Below, piece after piece: positions 8,220-16,759 of a stretch of DNA of 64,000 nucleotides. A program made the position numbers and the translations under genes. The stretch is from JAXLWB01 sp046328715 (GTDB lineage Bacteria > Chloroflexota > Anaerolineae > Caldilineales > Caldilineaceae): assembly GCA_046328715.1 (NCBI GenBank), contig JAXLWB010000032.1, positions 1-64,000 of the forward strand. Direction: 5' to 3'. Numbering within the stretch: the stretch's first letter is position 1; each line of letters starts with the position of its first letter. The notes beneath the pieces were generated by a model. It made no database searches, was not told where the DNA came from, and was given only the letters and a program-made list of their open reading frames with translations.

Positions 8220-9404
8220 ATGAGATCAATCTATCGCACACCTTCACATCGCTGGTTGGTACTGATCGCTGTGATGCTAGCGCTACCGGCCTTCATTCTG
8301 GCTTCACTTCCTGGTCAGTTTGAAAGGGTCGTGATCCAATCGGTCCAGGCTGCGAGGCTGCAATCTTCCGCTTCGTGCCAGGAGCTACTTGGCAACGGCG
8401 ATCTGGAAACAAGCGGCGGCTGGACCTTCCCAGCCACACCCGTGCAGGGAGGAATCGTAAACGCACCGGTACATGCGGGTGCCAATGCCATACGCTTGGG
8501 CATAGCCACCACCAGCAACGCGACTGCCTATTCCACCGCCTACCAATCAATAACCTTACCTGCCAACGCTCAGCAGATTGTGCTCACCTACTGGGAGCGT
8601 TCTGGGGCAACTGGCGACAGCGGCGATTTTCGAGACGCAATCCTCTTTCACCCCAATTTCACCGTTCTGCGCAACCTCGATCACCAGGTCGGTGCGGGCA
8701 ATGACCAATGGAGCCAGCGCAGCTTCGATCTGAGTGATCTGGCAGGCCAGTCGCTGATTGTCTACTTCGACGTCTATAATAATGGCAGCGGGGCGACGCT
8801 GGTCAACTACCTGGATGATATTTCCGTACAGAGTTGCGACAGCACAGCCACCGCTACCTCAACACCCACGCCGACAGCGACGACCACTGTCACAGCCACA
8901 CCTACCCAGGTTGTTACCGCTACGCCCACGCTTACTTCGACGCCGGTGCCTGCTGGCGTGCGGATCACTGTCGGTAACGTGGTTGCCGCACAAGGAGAAA
9001 ATCAAGTGCAAGTGCCGCTCAACTTGATTGCTGCGGGCAATCAACCAGGGGTAGGTGCGCTCAGCCTTGCCATCCACTATGATGCAGCACGCATCACAGC
9101 CAAAAGTTGCACAACCAGCGAACAGTTTGACCTGCTGCTCTGCAATGTGGCTATGCCCGGTGCCGTCCAGTTGGCAGGGGTGGCCGCCGAGGGCATCCGT
9201 TCCAACGTACGCCTAGCCGATATCGCCTTCGAACTATTGGAATCTGACGGACTCTCTAGCGAACTTACCGTACAACTGAAACAAGTCACCGATCCAGCAG
9301 GCGATGTGCTCAACGCCAGCACTGACAACGGCCAGATCATCTCGGCCTGTCCGCCTGGAAGTGGCAGTTGTAGCAACGTCTATCTGCCATTGGTGCAGAA
9401 GTAA
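8220..9404 (+). CDS. Secreted protein: jelly-roll domain, Thr/Pro linker, cohesin-like domain
   Basis: 394 residues. A signal peptide (LVLIAVMLALPAFILASL) is followed by a beta-sandwich domain (about 50-200, with NGDLETSGGWTF and a calcium-fold-like YLDDISVQ end), a Thr/Pro-rich linker (about 205-240) and a cohesin-like domain (about 245-375; VPLNLIAAG, GALSLAIHYD). The C-terminus is NVYLPLVQK, one of the recurrent YLPL tails. It is probably an extracellular or surface protein that binds dockerin-bearing partners; two dockerin-like modules occur nearby (9.6-12.0 and 16.8-18.7 kb). No enzymatic motif is evident. Intact, single frame. Confidence 0.8.
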   Translation: MRSIYRTPSHRWLVLIAVMLALPAFILASLPGQFERVVIQSVQAARLQSSASCQELLGNGDLETSGGWTFPATPVQGGIVNAPVHAGANAIRLGIATTSNATAYSTAYQSITLPANAQQIVLTYWERSGATGDSGDFRDAILFHPNFTVLRNLDHQVGAGNDQWSQRSFDLSDLAGQSLIVYFDVYNNGSGATLVNYLDDISVQSCDSTATATSTPTPTATTTVTATPTQVVTATPTLTSTPVPAGVRITVGNVVAAQGENQVQVPLNLIAAGNQPGVGALSLAIHYDAARITAKSCTTSEQFDLLLCNVAMPGAVQLAGVAAEGIRSNVRLADIAFELLESDGLSSELTVQLKQVTDPAGDVLNASTDNGQIISACPPGSGSCSNVYLPLVQK

Positions 9405-9410
9405 TCCCGC

Positions 9411-9537
9411 GCTGCCAACGGATTTTTAGGAACGGATTGAACGGATTTCATGCACATAATCCGTTCCCTATCGAACTTCCAGAACGGATTTTCCATTCTC
9501 AAATCCGTTCAATTCGTTCCCTGAATCCGTTGGCAGC
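9411..9537. repeat. Long imperfect hairpin built of AACGGATT repeats
   Basis: The left arm 9411-9448 and right arm 9501-9537 pair over about 37 bases with few mismatches; the outer ends are GCTGCCAACGGATT and AATCCGTTGGCAGC. Further AACGGATT/AATCCGTT copies fill the loop. It occupies the whole gap between the two secreted-protein genes. Confidence 0.75.
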
Positions 9538-9553
9538 TTGATGAGAAACAACA

Positions 9554-12043
9554 ATGTCTCGACTTTACCCTTTTCAGCGTCACTTTATATTTCTCTCGCT
9601 GCTCGTCGCCGTTGTTGCGTGCGCCTATCTACTGCTGCACGAGACTAGCACGGTCAACGCCAGTTTGAATGGGCGAGTTGGCTTTTCGGGCAACCCAGCA
9701 ACCAACGGCGGAACCAATTGCACCTCCTGTCATGCGACAGGAGCACCCGTGCCGAAGGTACTGTTACAAGGGCCGACGACAGTAACGGCAGGGGCCACCA
9801 ATCTCTACACCTTTACGATCAGCGGTGGTCCAGCACAAACGGGCGGCTTCAACCTCTCGGCTAGCAACAACCGTGGAGCACTCTTGCCCGCGGGTACGGA
9901 CTCCCAACTCTACCTCAACGAATTGACCCACAGCGCGCCCAAAAGTTTCAGCAACAATCAGGTGCAGTTCACCTTCTTTTGGACCGCACCCAGCTTCAAC
10001 GACAACGTAACCCTCTACGCCGCCGGTAACTCCTCCAACGGGCAGATGAACCTGAGCGGCGATGGCATCGGCACCACCAGCCTGACTGTCGAGGTGACTG
10101 GCGGCAGCGGCAGCGCACCCACCACCAGCCCAACTCCACCGCCCGCTAATTTGGGTCTCCAGTTCCTCGTCGGCGGACTCAGCAAACCGACCAACATTAC
10201 CCACGCCGGGGATGATCGACTCTTTATTACTGAAAAGGTGGGCAGGATTCGCATCTTGCAAAATGGTGCGTTGTTGGCAACCTCTTTTCTCGATATTACC
10301 GATAAGGTCGCCAAGAACACTGGGTCCGAGGAGACGGGATTGTTGGGTTTGGCCTTCCACCCCAACTACAAGAACAACGGCTACTTTTACGTCAACTACA
10401 ATCTCAACAACCCACTGCGTACCCGTATCTCGCGCTTTACAGTGACAAGCGGTGATGCCAATCGAGCCGACCCGAACAGTGAACTGATCCTGATGGAATT
10501 CAACCAGCCCTACAACAATCACAACGGCGGGCAACTGCAATTTGGCAGCGATGGCTATCTCTATATCGCGGCTGGAGATGGCGGCAGCGGCGGCGATCCC
10601 AACAACTATGCGCAAAACAATGGCGTCTTGCTCGGCAAACTCTTGCGCATCGATGTCACTGGCACCGGTGGCAATGGTCCCGATTGCGACGCCAGCGGTG
10701 GCAACAATTATCGGATTCCTGCCGATAATCCTTTCGTTAACGGCAAAGGCGGCACCTGTGACGAAATTTGGGCAACCGGCTTGCGCAACCCTTGGCGCTT
10801 CAGCTTTGACCGGTTAACCAACGACCTCTGGATCGCCGATGTAGGCCAGAACCGCTTCGAGGAGATCGACTTTATGGCCGCCGGTATGGGTGCGGGCAAA
10901 AATTATGGCTGGCGCTGTTACGAAGGCAACGCTGAATATAACAACGCTGGTTGTCAAACAGCCCCTAATTACGTGGCACCCATTTACAGTTTTGATCGCA
11001 GCAAGGGAGATTGTTCGGTGACGGGCGGCTACGTCTATCGTGGCGCAGCCTACCCGAACCTCAACGGCCATTATTTCTTCAGCGACTATTGCAATATGAC
11101 GATCCGCTCGATCAGCGGTGCGCGGGACAACCCGATTGTTACCTCCTGGAACGCACCTGGCGGCGGCAGCAATCCAGTCACCTTTGGCCAAGACCGCAAT
11201 GGCGAACTCTATGTCGGCTACTTTTCGGGCGACATCTATCAGATCACGGGCATCAGCGTACCCAGCACATCGACGCCCACGCCCACCGACACGCCTACTC
11301 CGAGCGCAACACCCTCGGCCACGCCAACTGCCACGGCTACAGCTACTTTGACACCGACACCAACCGATACTGCCACTTCGACGCAAACACCAACACCCAC
11401 TTCTACACCGACCGGAGCCATCGTTCTTGTTGGTCAAGTGCTAGTCGCTCCGAATCAGGCGATCAGCCTCAGCCTCCCAATCGAGGCGATCAACGTTCCT
11501 GTAGACAAAAAAGTGGGTGCAATTAGCGTCGAAATCGGCTATAATGCAACCAAGCTACAGGTAACTGCCTGCACAAACGAGGCAAGCAGCTTTGATTCGG
11601 TGGTCTGCAACGCAGGCGAGGCAGGGAGGGTTCGCCTCTCAGCGCTCTCGACCGCTGGGGTCAATGGTAACGCCTCGATTGCGGCGATACATGTACAAAG
11701 TGAGGCAAGAGCCAGCGAAATGGTCCCCCTAACCCTGACCGTGACGACCTTTGTTGACATCAACGCCAGGCCAATCGCTGTGAGTTCACAGAATGGCGCG
11801 ATCCACTTCGACTGTCCGCTAGGCGATGTTGATTGTGACACGGCGAACACGTCGAACGACGCGCTTTTCATCGTCCAATTCGCAAAATCACAACGCCCAG
11901 CGAGCGATACCATCCCACTGCCACGTGGCTTCCTTCGTACTGCGGTGTGTGATATCAACGGCGACCAAGCGTGTAATAATGAAGATGCAAAGCTGATCTT
12001 GCAGTGTGAGGTGGGACTAACGAATGGGTTCTGTAGTAAGTAG
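9554..12043 (+). CDS. Secreted PQQ-type sugar dehydrogenase with haem motif, cohesin and dockerin-like domains
   Basis: 829 residues. After a signal anchor there is a short domain with CTSCH at residues 56-60, a possible c-type haem site, and a beta domain to about 195. The central part (about 200-560) is a six-bladed glucose/sorbosone-dehydrogenase-type propeller (ITHAGDDRLFITEKVGRI, GLLGLAFHP, GLRNPWRFSFD). A Thr/Pro linker, a cohesin-like domain (about 620-745) and a dockerin-like domain with GDVDCD...NDALF and CDINGD...NEDAK follow. Enzymes of this fold oxidise aldose sugars with PQQ in the periplasm or outside the cell. The haem motif suggests direct electron transfer to a carrier. Having cohesin and dockerin in one chain would allow chain-like assembly. 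The substrate is not known. Confidence 0.85.
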   Translation: MSRLYPFQRHFIFLSLLVAVVACAYLLLHETSTVNASLNGRVGFSGNPATNGGTNCTSCHATGAPVPKVLLQGPTTVTAGATNLYTFTISGGPAQTGGFNLSASNNRGALLPAGTDSQLYLNELTHSAPKSFSNNQVQFTFFWTAPSFNDNVTLYAAGNSSNGQMNLSGDGIGTTSLTVEVTGGSGSAPTTSPTPPPANLGLQFLVGGLSKPTNITHAGDDRLFITEKVGRIRILQNGALLATSFLDITDKVAKNTGSEETGLLGLAFHPNYKNNGYFYVNYNLNNPLRTRISRFTVTSGDANRADPNSELILMEFNQPYNNHNGGQLQFGSDGYLYIAAGDGGSGGDPNNYAQNNGVLLGKLLRIDVTGTGGNGPDCDASGGNNYRIPADNPFVNGKGGTCDEIWATGLRNPWRFSFDRLTNDLWIADVGQNRFEEIDFMAAGMGAGKNYGWRCYEGNAEYNNAGCQTAPNYVAPIYSFDRSKGDCSVTGGYVYRGAAYPNLNGHYFFSDYCNMTIRSISGARDNPIVTSWNAPGGGSNPVTFGQDRNGELYVGYFSGDIYQITGISVPSTSTPTPTDTPTPSATPSATPTATATATLTPTPTDTATSTQTPTPTSTPTGAIVLVGQVLVAPNQAISLSLPIEAINVPVDKKVGAISVEIGYNATKLQVTACTNEASSFDSVVCNAGEAGRVRLSALSTAGVNGNASIAAIHVQSEARASEMVPLTLTVTTFVDINARPIAVSSQNGAIHFDCPLGDVDCDTANTSNDALFIVQFAKSQRPASDTIPLPRGFLRTAVCDINGDQACNNEDAKLILQCEVGLTNGFCSK

Positions 12044-12169
12044 ATTTGATCGATTAGCGAAAGAGGGAAAGTAACATATACTTCTATGCTTTTAAGCAGC
12101 TAAAAGGTAGGTATGCCTAATTGTCTATAGCTATCTCATTCATTGGACGTAATAGTAGGTAAATTGATC

Positions 12170-12589
12170 ATGAGCAATCGAGAGCGTGGTGAGTATTTTG
12201 TATCGTTAGTTGGAGATTACCTTGCGCGTCAAGGGATATCGCTCAAACCGGAGTATTTTGTACAGGTTGGGCTGAATATACAACGAAAGAAACGTCATAG
12301 ATTCGATCTTGGTAATGACTCCATATTGGTTGAATGTAAATATTATGATTGGACAGAAGGTGGAAATAAACCAAGCGCAAAGATATCGACACTGAATGAG
12401 GCAATGCTGTATTTCCTTGGTGCCCCAACCAGCTATCGCAAAATGCTTTTTGTGCCTGATACACAGCGTACGGGAAAACACAAAGAGACTTTGGCTGAAT
12501 ATTACATGCGACTACATAGTCATTTCATACCTGACTCCGTTGAAATCTGGGAATTCATAGTAAATGAACAACGAGCACGTAGGGTTTGA
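12170..12589 (+). CDS. PD-(D/E)XK nuclease-like protein
   Basis: 139 residues from the ATG at 12170 (an upstream TTG is less likely). The core RFDLGNDSILVECKYYDW gives Asp46, Glu55 and Lys57, the D-x(n)-E-x-K arrangement of restriction-endonuclease-like folds, preceded by the helical GEYFVSLVGDYL region. Such small proteins act as nucleases or as nuclease domains in restriction or repair systems. No methyltransferase or partner lies next to it, and the ribosome site is weak. The gene stands alone between secreted-protein genes and is more AT-rich than its neighbours, which fits recent acquisition. The assignment rests on motif and length only. Confidence 0.6.
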   Translation: MSNRERGEYFVSLVGDYLARQGISLKPEYFVQVGLNIQRKKRHRFDLGNDSILVECKYYDWTEGGNKPSAKISTLNEAMLYFLGAPTSYRKMLFVPDTQRTGKHKETLAEYYMRLHSHFIPDSVEIWEFIVNEQRARRV

Positions 12590-12682
12590 ATTTTACCCTA
12601 ACGAGCGCATCAGATGGCCTTTCAGCATCAATAATGTGCATCTACTAGTGCTCGCGTAGTAGATGTAGGGACAGAACAGATT

Positions 12683-12904
12683 ATGAAAAAGCTAGAAGGT
12701 ATACCTGAACAGAACAATGGCGACACATTGCGACAACATTATGAATTGGACTATAGTAAAGCAAAGCCGAACCGTTTTGCTGAGCATCTTGCCCAAGAAG
12801 ATTTGATGGTTGTGATTGAGACTGAAGCGGATGTCAAACTACCCCTTACTGACGTGCGGGGTTCTGAGCCGTTAGCGTCAGCGCACGGTGTTAGTTCCAG
12901 GTAG
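12683..12904 (+). CDS. Antitoxin-like small protein whose 3' end reads into a dispersed repeat
   Basis: 73 codons. The first 50 or so, with HYELDYSKAKPNRFAEHL and LMVVIETEADV, resemble small antitoxin-type proteins common in cyanobacteria and Chloroflexota. The rest is translated from the repeat at 12841-12890 (reading LPLTDVRGSE). The same DNA repeat is found at 54.9 kb, so the repeat probably replaced the original C-terminus. No toxin gene is next to it. It may be a functional orphan, or a remnant. Confidence 0.45.
   Translation: MKKLEGIPEQNNGDTLRQHYELDYSKAKPNRFAEHLAQEDLMVVIETEADVKLPLTDVRGSEPLASAHGVSSR
12841..12890. repeat. Dispersed repeat family copy (CTTACTGACGTGCGGGG type)
   Basis: CCCCTTACTGACGTGCGGGG followed by GTTCTGAGCCGTTAGCGTCA here matches two adjacent copies at 54864-54950, apart from an 11-base insertion in one of those. 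It contains complementary GTGCGGGG/CCCC-type and CGTTAGCG segments. It overlaps the 3' end of the antitoxin-like gene. Confidence 0.7.
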
Positions 12905-12924
12905 ACGTTTCGTGAGGAAAACTC

Positions 12925-13653
12925 GTGCGACAAGCAAGATCCGTGGTACTTATCCTATCGGTAGCACTCCTCAGCTTCCTCGTTTGGCGTATGATGGCGT
13001 TGCCGCTCTTCTCGTCTACACTCAGACTATCAGCAGCCATACCATTTAGCGCCGACACTCCGACTGGCTATGACCCGCTGACCGAGCATGAGCAGAAGCT
13101 AGCCATTTCTGCTGCACTGCAGAAGGAAGCAAATCTTCAAGCTTCTGATGCAGGCAGCCTGGAAACGCTCTTGGTCGAACGCCACGAGGTACCCAAGGCG
13201 GAACGGACGAAAGGGCAGTGGTCACGCCAAGCCGATGTCTATCTCTACGATTATACCAGCGATACCTTGCACCATTCGACCGTAGACGTAGCCAGCGGAG
13301 CCGTCGTCGCCACCGAAAAGGCCACAGGTGTCCAGTTGCCGCTCACGCAGCAGGAAGAGGCAAGAGCACTCTCGCTTGTGCGCAACGATCCGACCGTTTG
13401 GTCTGACCTGACCAATCGCTACCACACGATCAGCGGTGAAGCATTGAACGATCTGGCCCAACTTCAGGTCAAGGTCTCACTCTTCCGCTCCGATTCGATG
13501 CCCGACCGGGTCAACGACGCAGCAAGCGCCTGTGGTCAACATCGCTGTGCCCAGGCACTGATCTTCACTGTAGACAGAACGCTACTCGAAATCATGCCCA
13601 TCGTTGACCTGTCGCAAGGGCGGGTTGTACAGGTGTTGAATGAGACTAACTAG
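12925..13653 (+). CDS. Membrane-anchored protein resembling copper amine oxidase N2-N3 domains
   Basis: 242 residues, GTG start with GAGGAAA upstream. An N-terminal anchor helix is followed by YDPLTEHEQKLAISAAL, which resembles the PLT-x-E-E-I opening of the N2 domain of copper amine oxidases, then two alpha/beta units, ending VDLSQGRVVQVLNETN like the end of an N3 domain. It overlaps the next gene by 14 bases, so the two are likely translated together. In ordinary amine oxidases these domains sit on the same chain as the catalytic domain; here they appear to be a separate polypeptide. The similarity is by eye and moderate. Confidence 0.6.
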   Translation: MRQARSVVLILSVALLSFLVWRMMALPLFSSTLRLSAAIPFSADTPTGYDPLTEHEQKLAISAALQKEANLQASDAGSLETLLVERHEVPKAERTKGQWSRQADVYLYDYTSDTLHHSTVDVASGAVVATEKATGVQLPLTQQEEARALSLVRNDPTVWSDLTNRYHTISGEALNDLAQLQVKVSLFRSDSMPDRVNDAASACGQHRCAQALIFTVDRTLLEIMPIVDLSQGRVVQVLNETN

Positions 13654-14782
13654 CAACCGAAAGCGGCTTCTCCTCTCTATCTTCATGTTTGCCATTGTGG
13701 GCTTTCTTCTGCTCTGGCAATGGCCAGTGCTGCGCGGCCAGGGCGGCAGCTGTGCCGTTGGCACCTATCTCGAAGCAACCTTACCAACCGGAGCGCGCTG
13801 GGATCTCTGCTGGTCAAGCGAGCCAAAGGAAGGCATCGTGCTGCGCGAGATCTACTATTCCACGCCCGCCGGACTACGTCGCAAGATCCTACAAGAGGCG
13901 AGCCTAGCCCAAATCGAGGTTCGTTACGACGATGGCATGACTACACTCTATCCCGTCAGCAAGCCGGGATTGGGCGATGTGCAGTTGCTCACTCTGGATA
14001 CGGCTGATTGTCCGAATGGCACGCTGCTCAGCCAAAGTAATTGGGCACTGCTCTGCCAGCAGATTGCGGGGCGTGGCTATCTCAACAAGTACTACACGCA
14101 GCAACGCCAAGGGGATCTACTCACCCTGCTCAGTGCCTCCCAAGTTGGTCAGCAGACCTACATCGTACAATGGCATCTCTACGATGATGGCACGATTGAA
14201 CCGCAGGTTGGCGAAGGCGGACGCGACTTACGTCCAGTCGGCTATATTACCAACTACTGGTGGCGAATCGACTTTGACATTGGCGGCAACGGGGCGAATG
14301 ACTTTGTCGATGAATTTGAGGTCAACCCAACCACTTCTAACACCCAACGCATCTCCAGCGCTGTGACCCTCAATAGTGAAAGCGGTCGCACCACCGACCC
14401 TGACAAAAAACGCTCCTGGCGAGTGCGTGATGGCTCGCTGACCAACAGTGATGGCCACGCCATTTCCTATCATCTCGACCCCAAAGAGGTGGGTTATCGC
14501 GATCCCGGTTCAGCTGCAGCACCGTGGAATACCAATGATTTCTATGCTACGGTCGCCCATCCATGCGAACGAATGCCAGTCCGCAACCCCTCCGCTGGCG
14601 GCTGCCCTGACAACGTCGCTGGTTTTGTCAACGGTGAGAGCCTGGCAGGAGCCGATGTCGTGCTCTGGTATCGAATCACTGCCCATCGTCTGCCCCGTGC
14701 GGAGGATGAACCTTTGTTGGATGTGCAGTGGCACAGCTTCCAACTGCTACAGCGCGATTGGACCGCGCAAAGTCCCTTTTAA
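13640..14782 (+). CDS. Copper amine oxidase catalytic-domain homologue lacking the active-site residues
   Basis: 380 residues with an N-terminal anchor helix. It aligns along its length with the gene at 16.8 kb (ARWDLCW/ARWQLCW, ADCPNGTLL/AECPNGTLL, WWRIDFDIG/YWRLDFDLG, LPRAEDEP/IPRDEDEP). The topaquinone-precursor Tyr position is Gln172 (VGQQTY). The copper-binding His-x-His segment is deleted or changed (GYITNYWW). The third His before LPR is Arg, and the Asp-Asp pair near residue 108 is Lys-Pro. It is therefore predicted to be catalytically inactive, perhaps structural or regulatory. The frame is intact, and it overlaps the preceding gene. Confidence 0.75.
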   Translation: MRLTSNRKRLLLSIFMFAIVGFLLLWQWPVLRGQGGSCAVGTYLEATLPTGARWDLCWSSEPKEGIVLREIYYSTPAGLRRKILQEASLAQIEVRYDDGMTTLYPVSKPGLGDVQLLTLDTADCPNGTLLSQSNWALLCQQIAGRGYLNKYYTQQRQGDLLTLLSASQVGQQTYIVQWHLYDDGTIEPQVGEGGRDLRPVGYITNYWWRIDFDIGGNGANDFVDEFEVNPTTSNTQRISSAVTLNSESGRTTDPDKKRSWRVRDGSLTNSDGHAISYHLDPKEVGYRDPGSAAAPWNTNDFYATVAHPCERMPVRNPSAGGCPDNVAGFVNGESLAGADVVLWYRITAHRLPRAEDEPLLDVQWHSFQLLQRDWTAQSPF

Positions 14783-14988
14783 GTTACGTCATGATGACCT
14801 CCATAAGTTCTCCATATCTCGGATGTAGGATTGGAATAGATAGATACAGCAACTTTTTCTACTCTCCATTCCTTTCCCACATCAATGGCCTGGGTTGGTA
14901 CCGTTCTCTTTTGCAGCAGGCAAAGGTAGACGGGTGGTGCTTACCCAGTAACCAAGGGTGTGGTTCTTATCCGATAGGAGGCGTCTTT

Positions 14989-15921
14989 ATGACTTCCATT
15001 TCAACGACTACGCCACGGCGACGTCCGCTCCGGCTGCGCCCGTCAAAAAGTTGGACACAGACCGTGCGTCGCCTGATCCAAGGCGGTTTCTTGCTCTTTA
15101 TTCTCTTTGCCAGTGTGCGCCATCTTCTCTTCGAGGAGACAACCACCACTGCTTCACTCGATGCGCTCTGTCCCTTTGGCGGGCTGGAAACGCTCTGGCG
15201 AGCCTGGACAAGCGGGGATCTCGTTCCCAAAACACATCCTTCCAATCTTGTATTGGGCATCGGTTTGTTAGTAGGTGCCTTGGTCAGCGGCTCGGCTTTT
15301 TGTGGTTGGATCTGCCCCTTTGGCACGCTGCAAGATATACTCACCTGGCTGCGTGAGCGACTCCATCTTCCCGAACTCACGATCCCCAACAAATTGGATC
15401 GTTGGCTGCGCTATGGCCGTTATCTCTCGCTCACCCTTGTCCTTTACATGACAATTAGTACCGTCACCCTTTGGTTTGCCAGCTATGACCCTTATCGCAC
15501 CATCTTTGGCCTGGAATGGCTCTTTTCCTTCAACCTGGCCGAACAATGGATGGCTTATAGCATTGCCCTGGCGATTCTGCTGCTCTCCTTCTTTATACCT
15601 CGCTTTTGGTGCAAATATACTTGCCCCTTGGGCGGCGCGCTCAGCATGGTTGGGCATGTGAGTCTGCTGCGTATTCGCCGCAGTGCGCCCAGTTGCAAAG
15701 GCTGTGCCCTCTGCGAAGTTCCTTGCCCCGTGGGACTGCACGTGGCCGATGCCAATCCAATGGTCAGCACCAACTGTATTGGCTGTCTGGCCTGTGTCGA
15801 AGCCTGCCCCCGCCACGGTGCGCTGGAAGTGCAATTTGCGCCAGCGATTTGGGTGGAACAGGTGCGCAACTGGCTAAGTCGCTCGCGCAAAGAATCGACC
15901 CCAGCAGGAGGTGCCCTATGA
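14989..15921 (+). CDS. Membrane polyferredoxin (NapH/NosR-like 4Fe-4S protein)
   Basis: 310 residues from ATG 14989, with AGGAGG immediately upstream; an in-frame start at 14728 inside the previous gene is unlikely. It has several membrane helices with two cysteine loops, FCGWICPFG and WCKYTCPLG, and two 4Fe-4S ferredoxin motifs, CKGCALCEVPCP and CIGCLACVEACP. Relatives pass electrons between the quinone pool and periplasmic oxidoreductases. Its stop overlaps the next start (ATGA). Its place between the amine-oxidase-like genes suggests they form an electron-transfer unit; the direction of electron flow cannot be told. Confidence 0.88.
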   Translation: MTSISTTTPRRRPLRLRPSKSWTQTVRRLIQGGFLLFILFASVRHLLFEETTTTASLDALCPFGGLETLWRAWTSGDLVPKTHPSNLVLGIGLLVGALVSGSAFCGWICPFGTLQDILTWLRERLHLPELTIPNKLDRWLRYGRYLSLTLVLYMTISTVTLWFASYDPYRTIFGLEWLFSFNLAEQWMAYSIALAILLLSFFIPRFWCKYTCPLGGALSMVGHVSLLRIRRSAPSCKGCALCEVPCPVGLHVADANPMVSTNCIGCLACVEACPRHGALEVQFAPAIWVEQVRNWLSRSRKESTPAGGAL

Positions 15922-16646
15922 AAGTCAACCAATATATCCTGCCCAGCTTTTCAATTTTGGCGCTCTTGGTGACCGTGTTGATTGCCGACCTCACCGGGCA
16001 GTGGATCATCAGCGGCAAGGAGTTGGTCGATGTCAACAATATGACCACCAGCGAGGATATTCGGGGCTGGATGACCTTGCAACAAGTGGCCGACGGCTTT
16101 GCACTCGAACCATCCACACTCTATCAACTGCTTGCGCTGCCAGCCGACGTCCCAACCGAGACCGCTTTGAAAGATTTGGAAGGCATCGTGCCCGATTTTG
16201 AAGTCACGACTGTGCGGGAAGTGTTAGCAGTTTATTTGGGCGAGACAGATGCATCTGCAACCGGTGCAACCGTGCCAGACGCTTCCAATGCCACACCACA
16301 GCCGCCGGAGAGCAGCACACCAGTCGCCCTGCCCAGCGCCGCAAAGACTGACACAAACCCTGAAGCAACCGCCGAACCTACACACATTCCCTTCGGGGAT
16401 GGCAGCGGGACAGGCCCCACACCGCTAGCGCCGGGTGAAATCTTGTCGGGCGTAGATATCAAAGGGCGACAGACCCTCAGCGACATTGCCGAACAGGCGC
16501 AGGTGCCGCTGGAGAAGTTGCTAGCAGCATTGGGACTGCCCGCCGATACGGACACGACGCAGGAAGTACGCGCTTTGGTCGAGCAAGGCAAAGTAGCCGA
16601 GATCGATACCGTGCGCAGTGCGGTGACTGCATTACAAGAAGAATAG
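15918..16646 (+). CDS. Membrane-anchored protein with a duplicated helical domain
   Basis: 242 residues; the start ATG overlaps the stop of the polyferredoxin gene by 4 bases, so translation is coupled. An N-terminal transmembrane helix is followed by two copies of one motif: residues about 48-108 (DIRGWMTLQQVADGFALEP, then LLALPADVPTET) and about 178-240 (DIKGRQTLSDIAEQAQVPL, then LAALGLPADTDTT). A Pro/Thr/Ala-rich linker joins them. Similar small repeats accompany membrane 4Fe-4S proteins in other bacteria. Most likely it is a partner or assembly subunit of the polyferredoxin. The exact role is unknown. Confidence 0.75.
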   Translation: MKVNQYILPSFSILALLVTVLIADLTGQWIISGKELVDVNNMTTSEDIRGWMTLQQVADGFALEPSTLYQLLALPADVPTETALKDLEGIVPDFEVTTVREVLAVYLGETDASATGATVPDASNATPQPPESSTPVALPSAAKTDTNPEATAEPTHIPFGDGSGTGPTPLAPGEILSGVDIKGRQTLSDIAEQAQVPLEKLLAALGLPADTDTTQEVRALVEQGKVAEIDTVRSAVTALQEE

Positions 16647-16689
16647 GGTTTGCCCTCCCAGACACGGGTAAACTGAATCGTTAGGAAAG

Positions 16690-16718
16690 ATCTGCCAGCT
16701 TCTATCAATCTGGCAGAT
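16690..16718. terminator. 9-bp hairpin after the polyferredoxin operon
   Basis: ATCTGCCAG (16690-16698) pairs with CTGGCAGAT (16710-16718) around an 11-base loop, 44 bases past the stop codon. Only two T follow the stem, so termination strength is doubtful. Confidence 0.4.
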
Positions 16719-16759
16719 TTGCGCTTATAGAGGTCTAATAGAAAGACAAAACCTTGCCT

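Noticed and set aside
8195..8222. T-arm-like GGTTCGACACC suggesting a tRNA
   Set aside because: No acceptor, D or anticodon arms can be built around it, and it overlaps a protein start.
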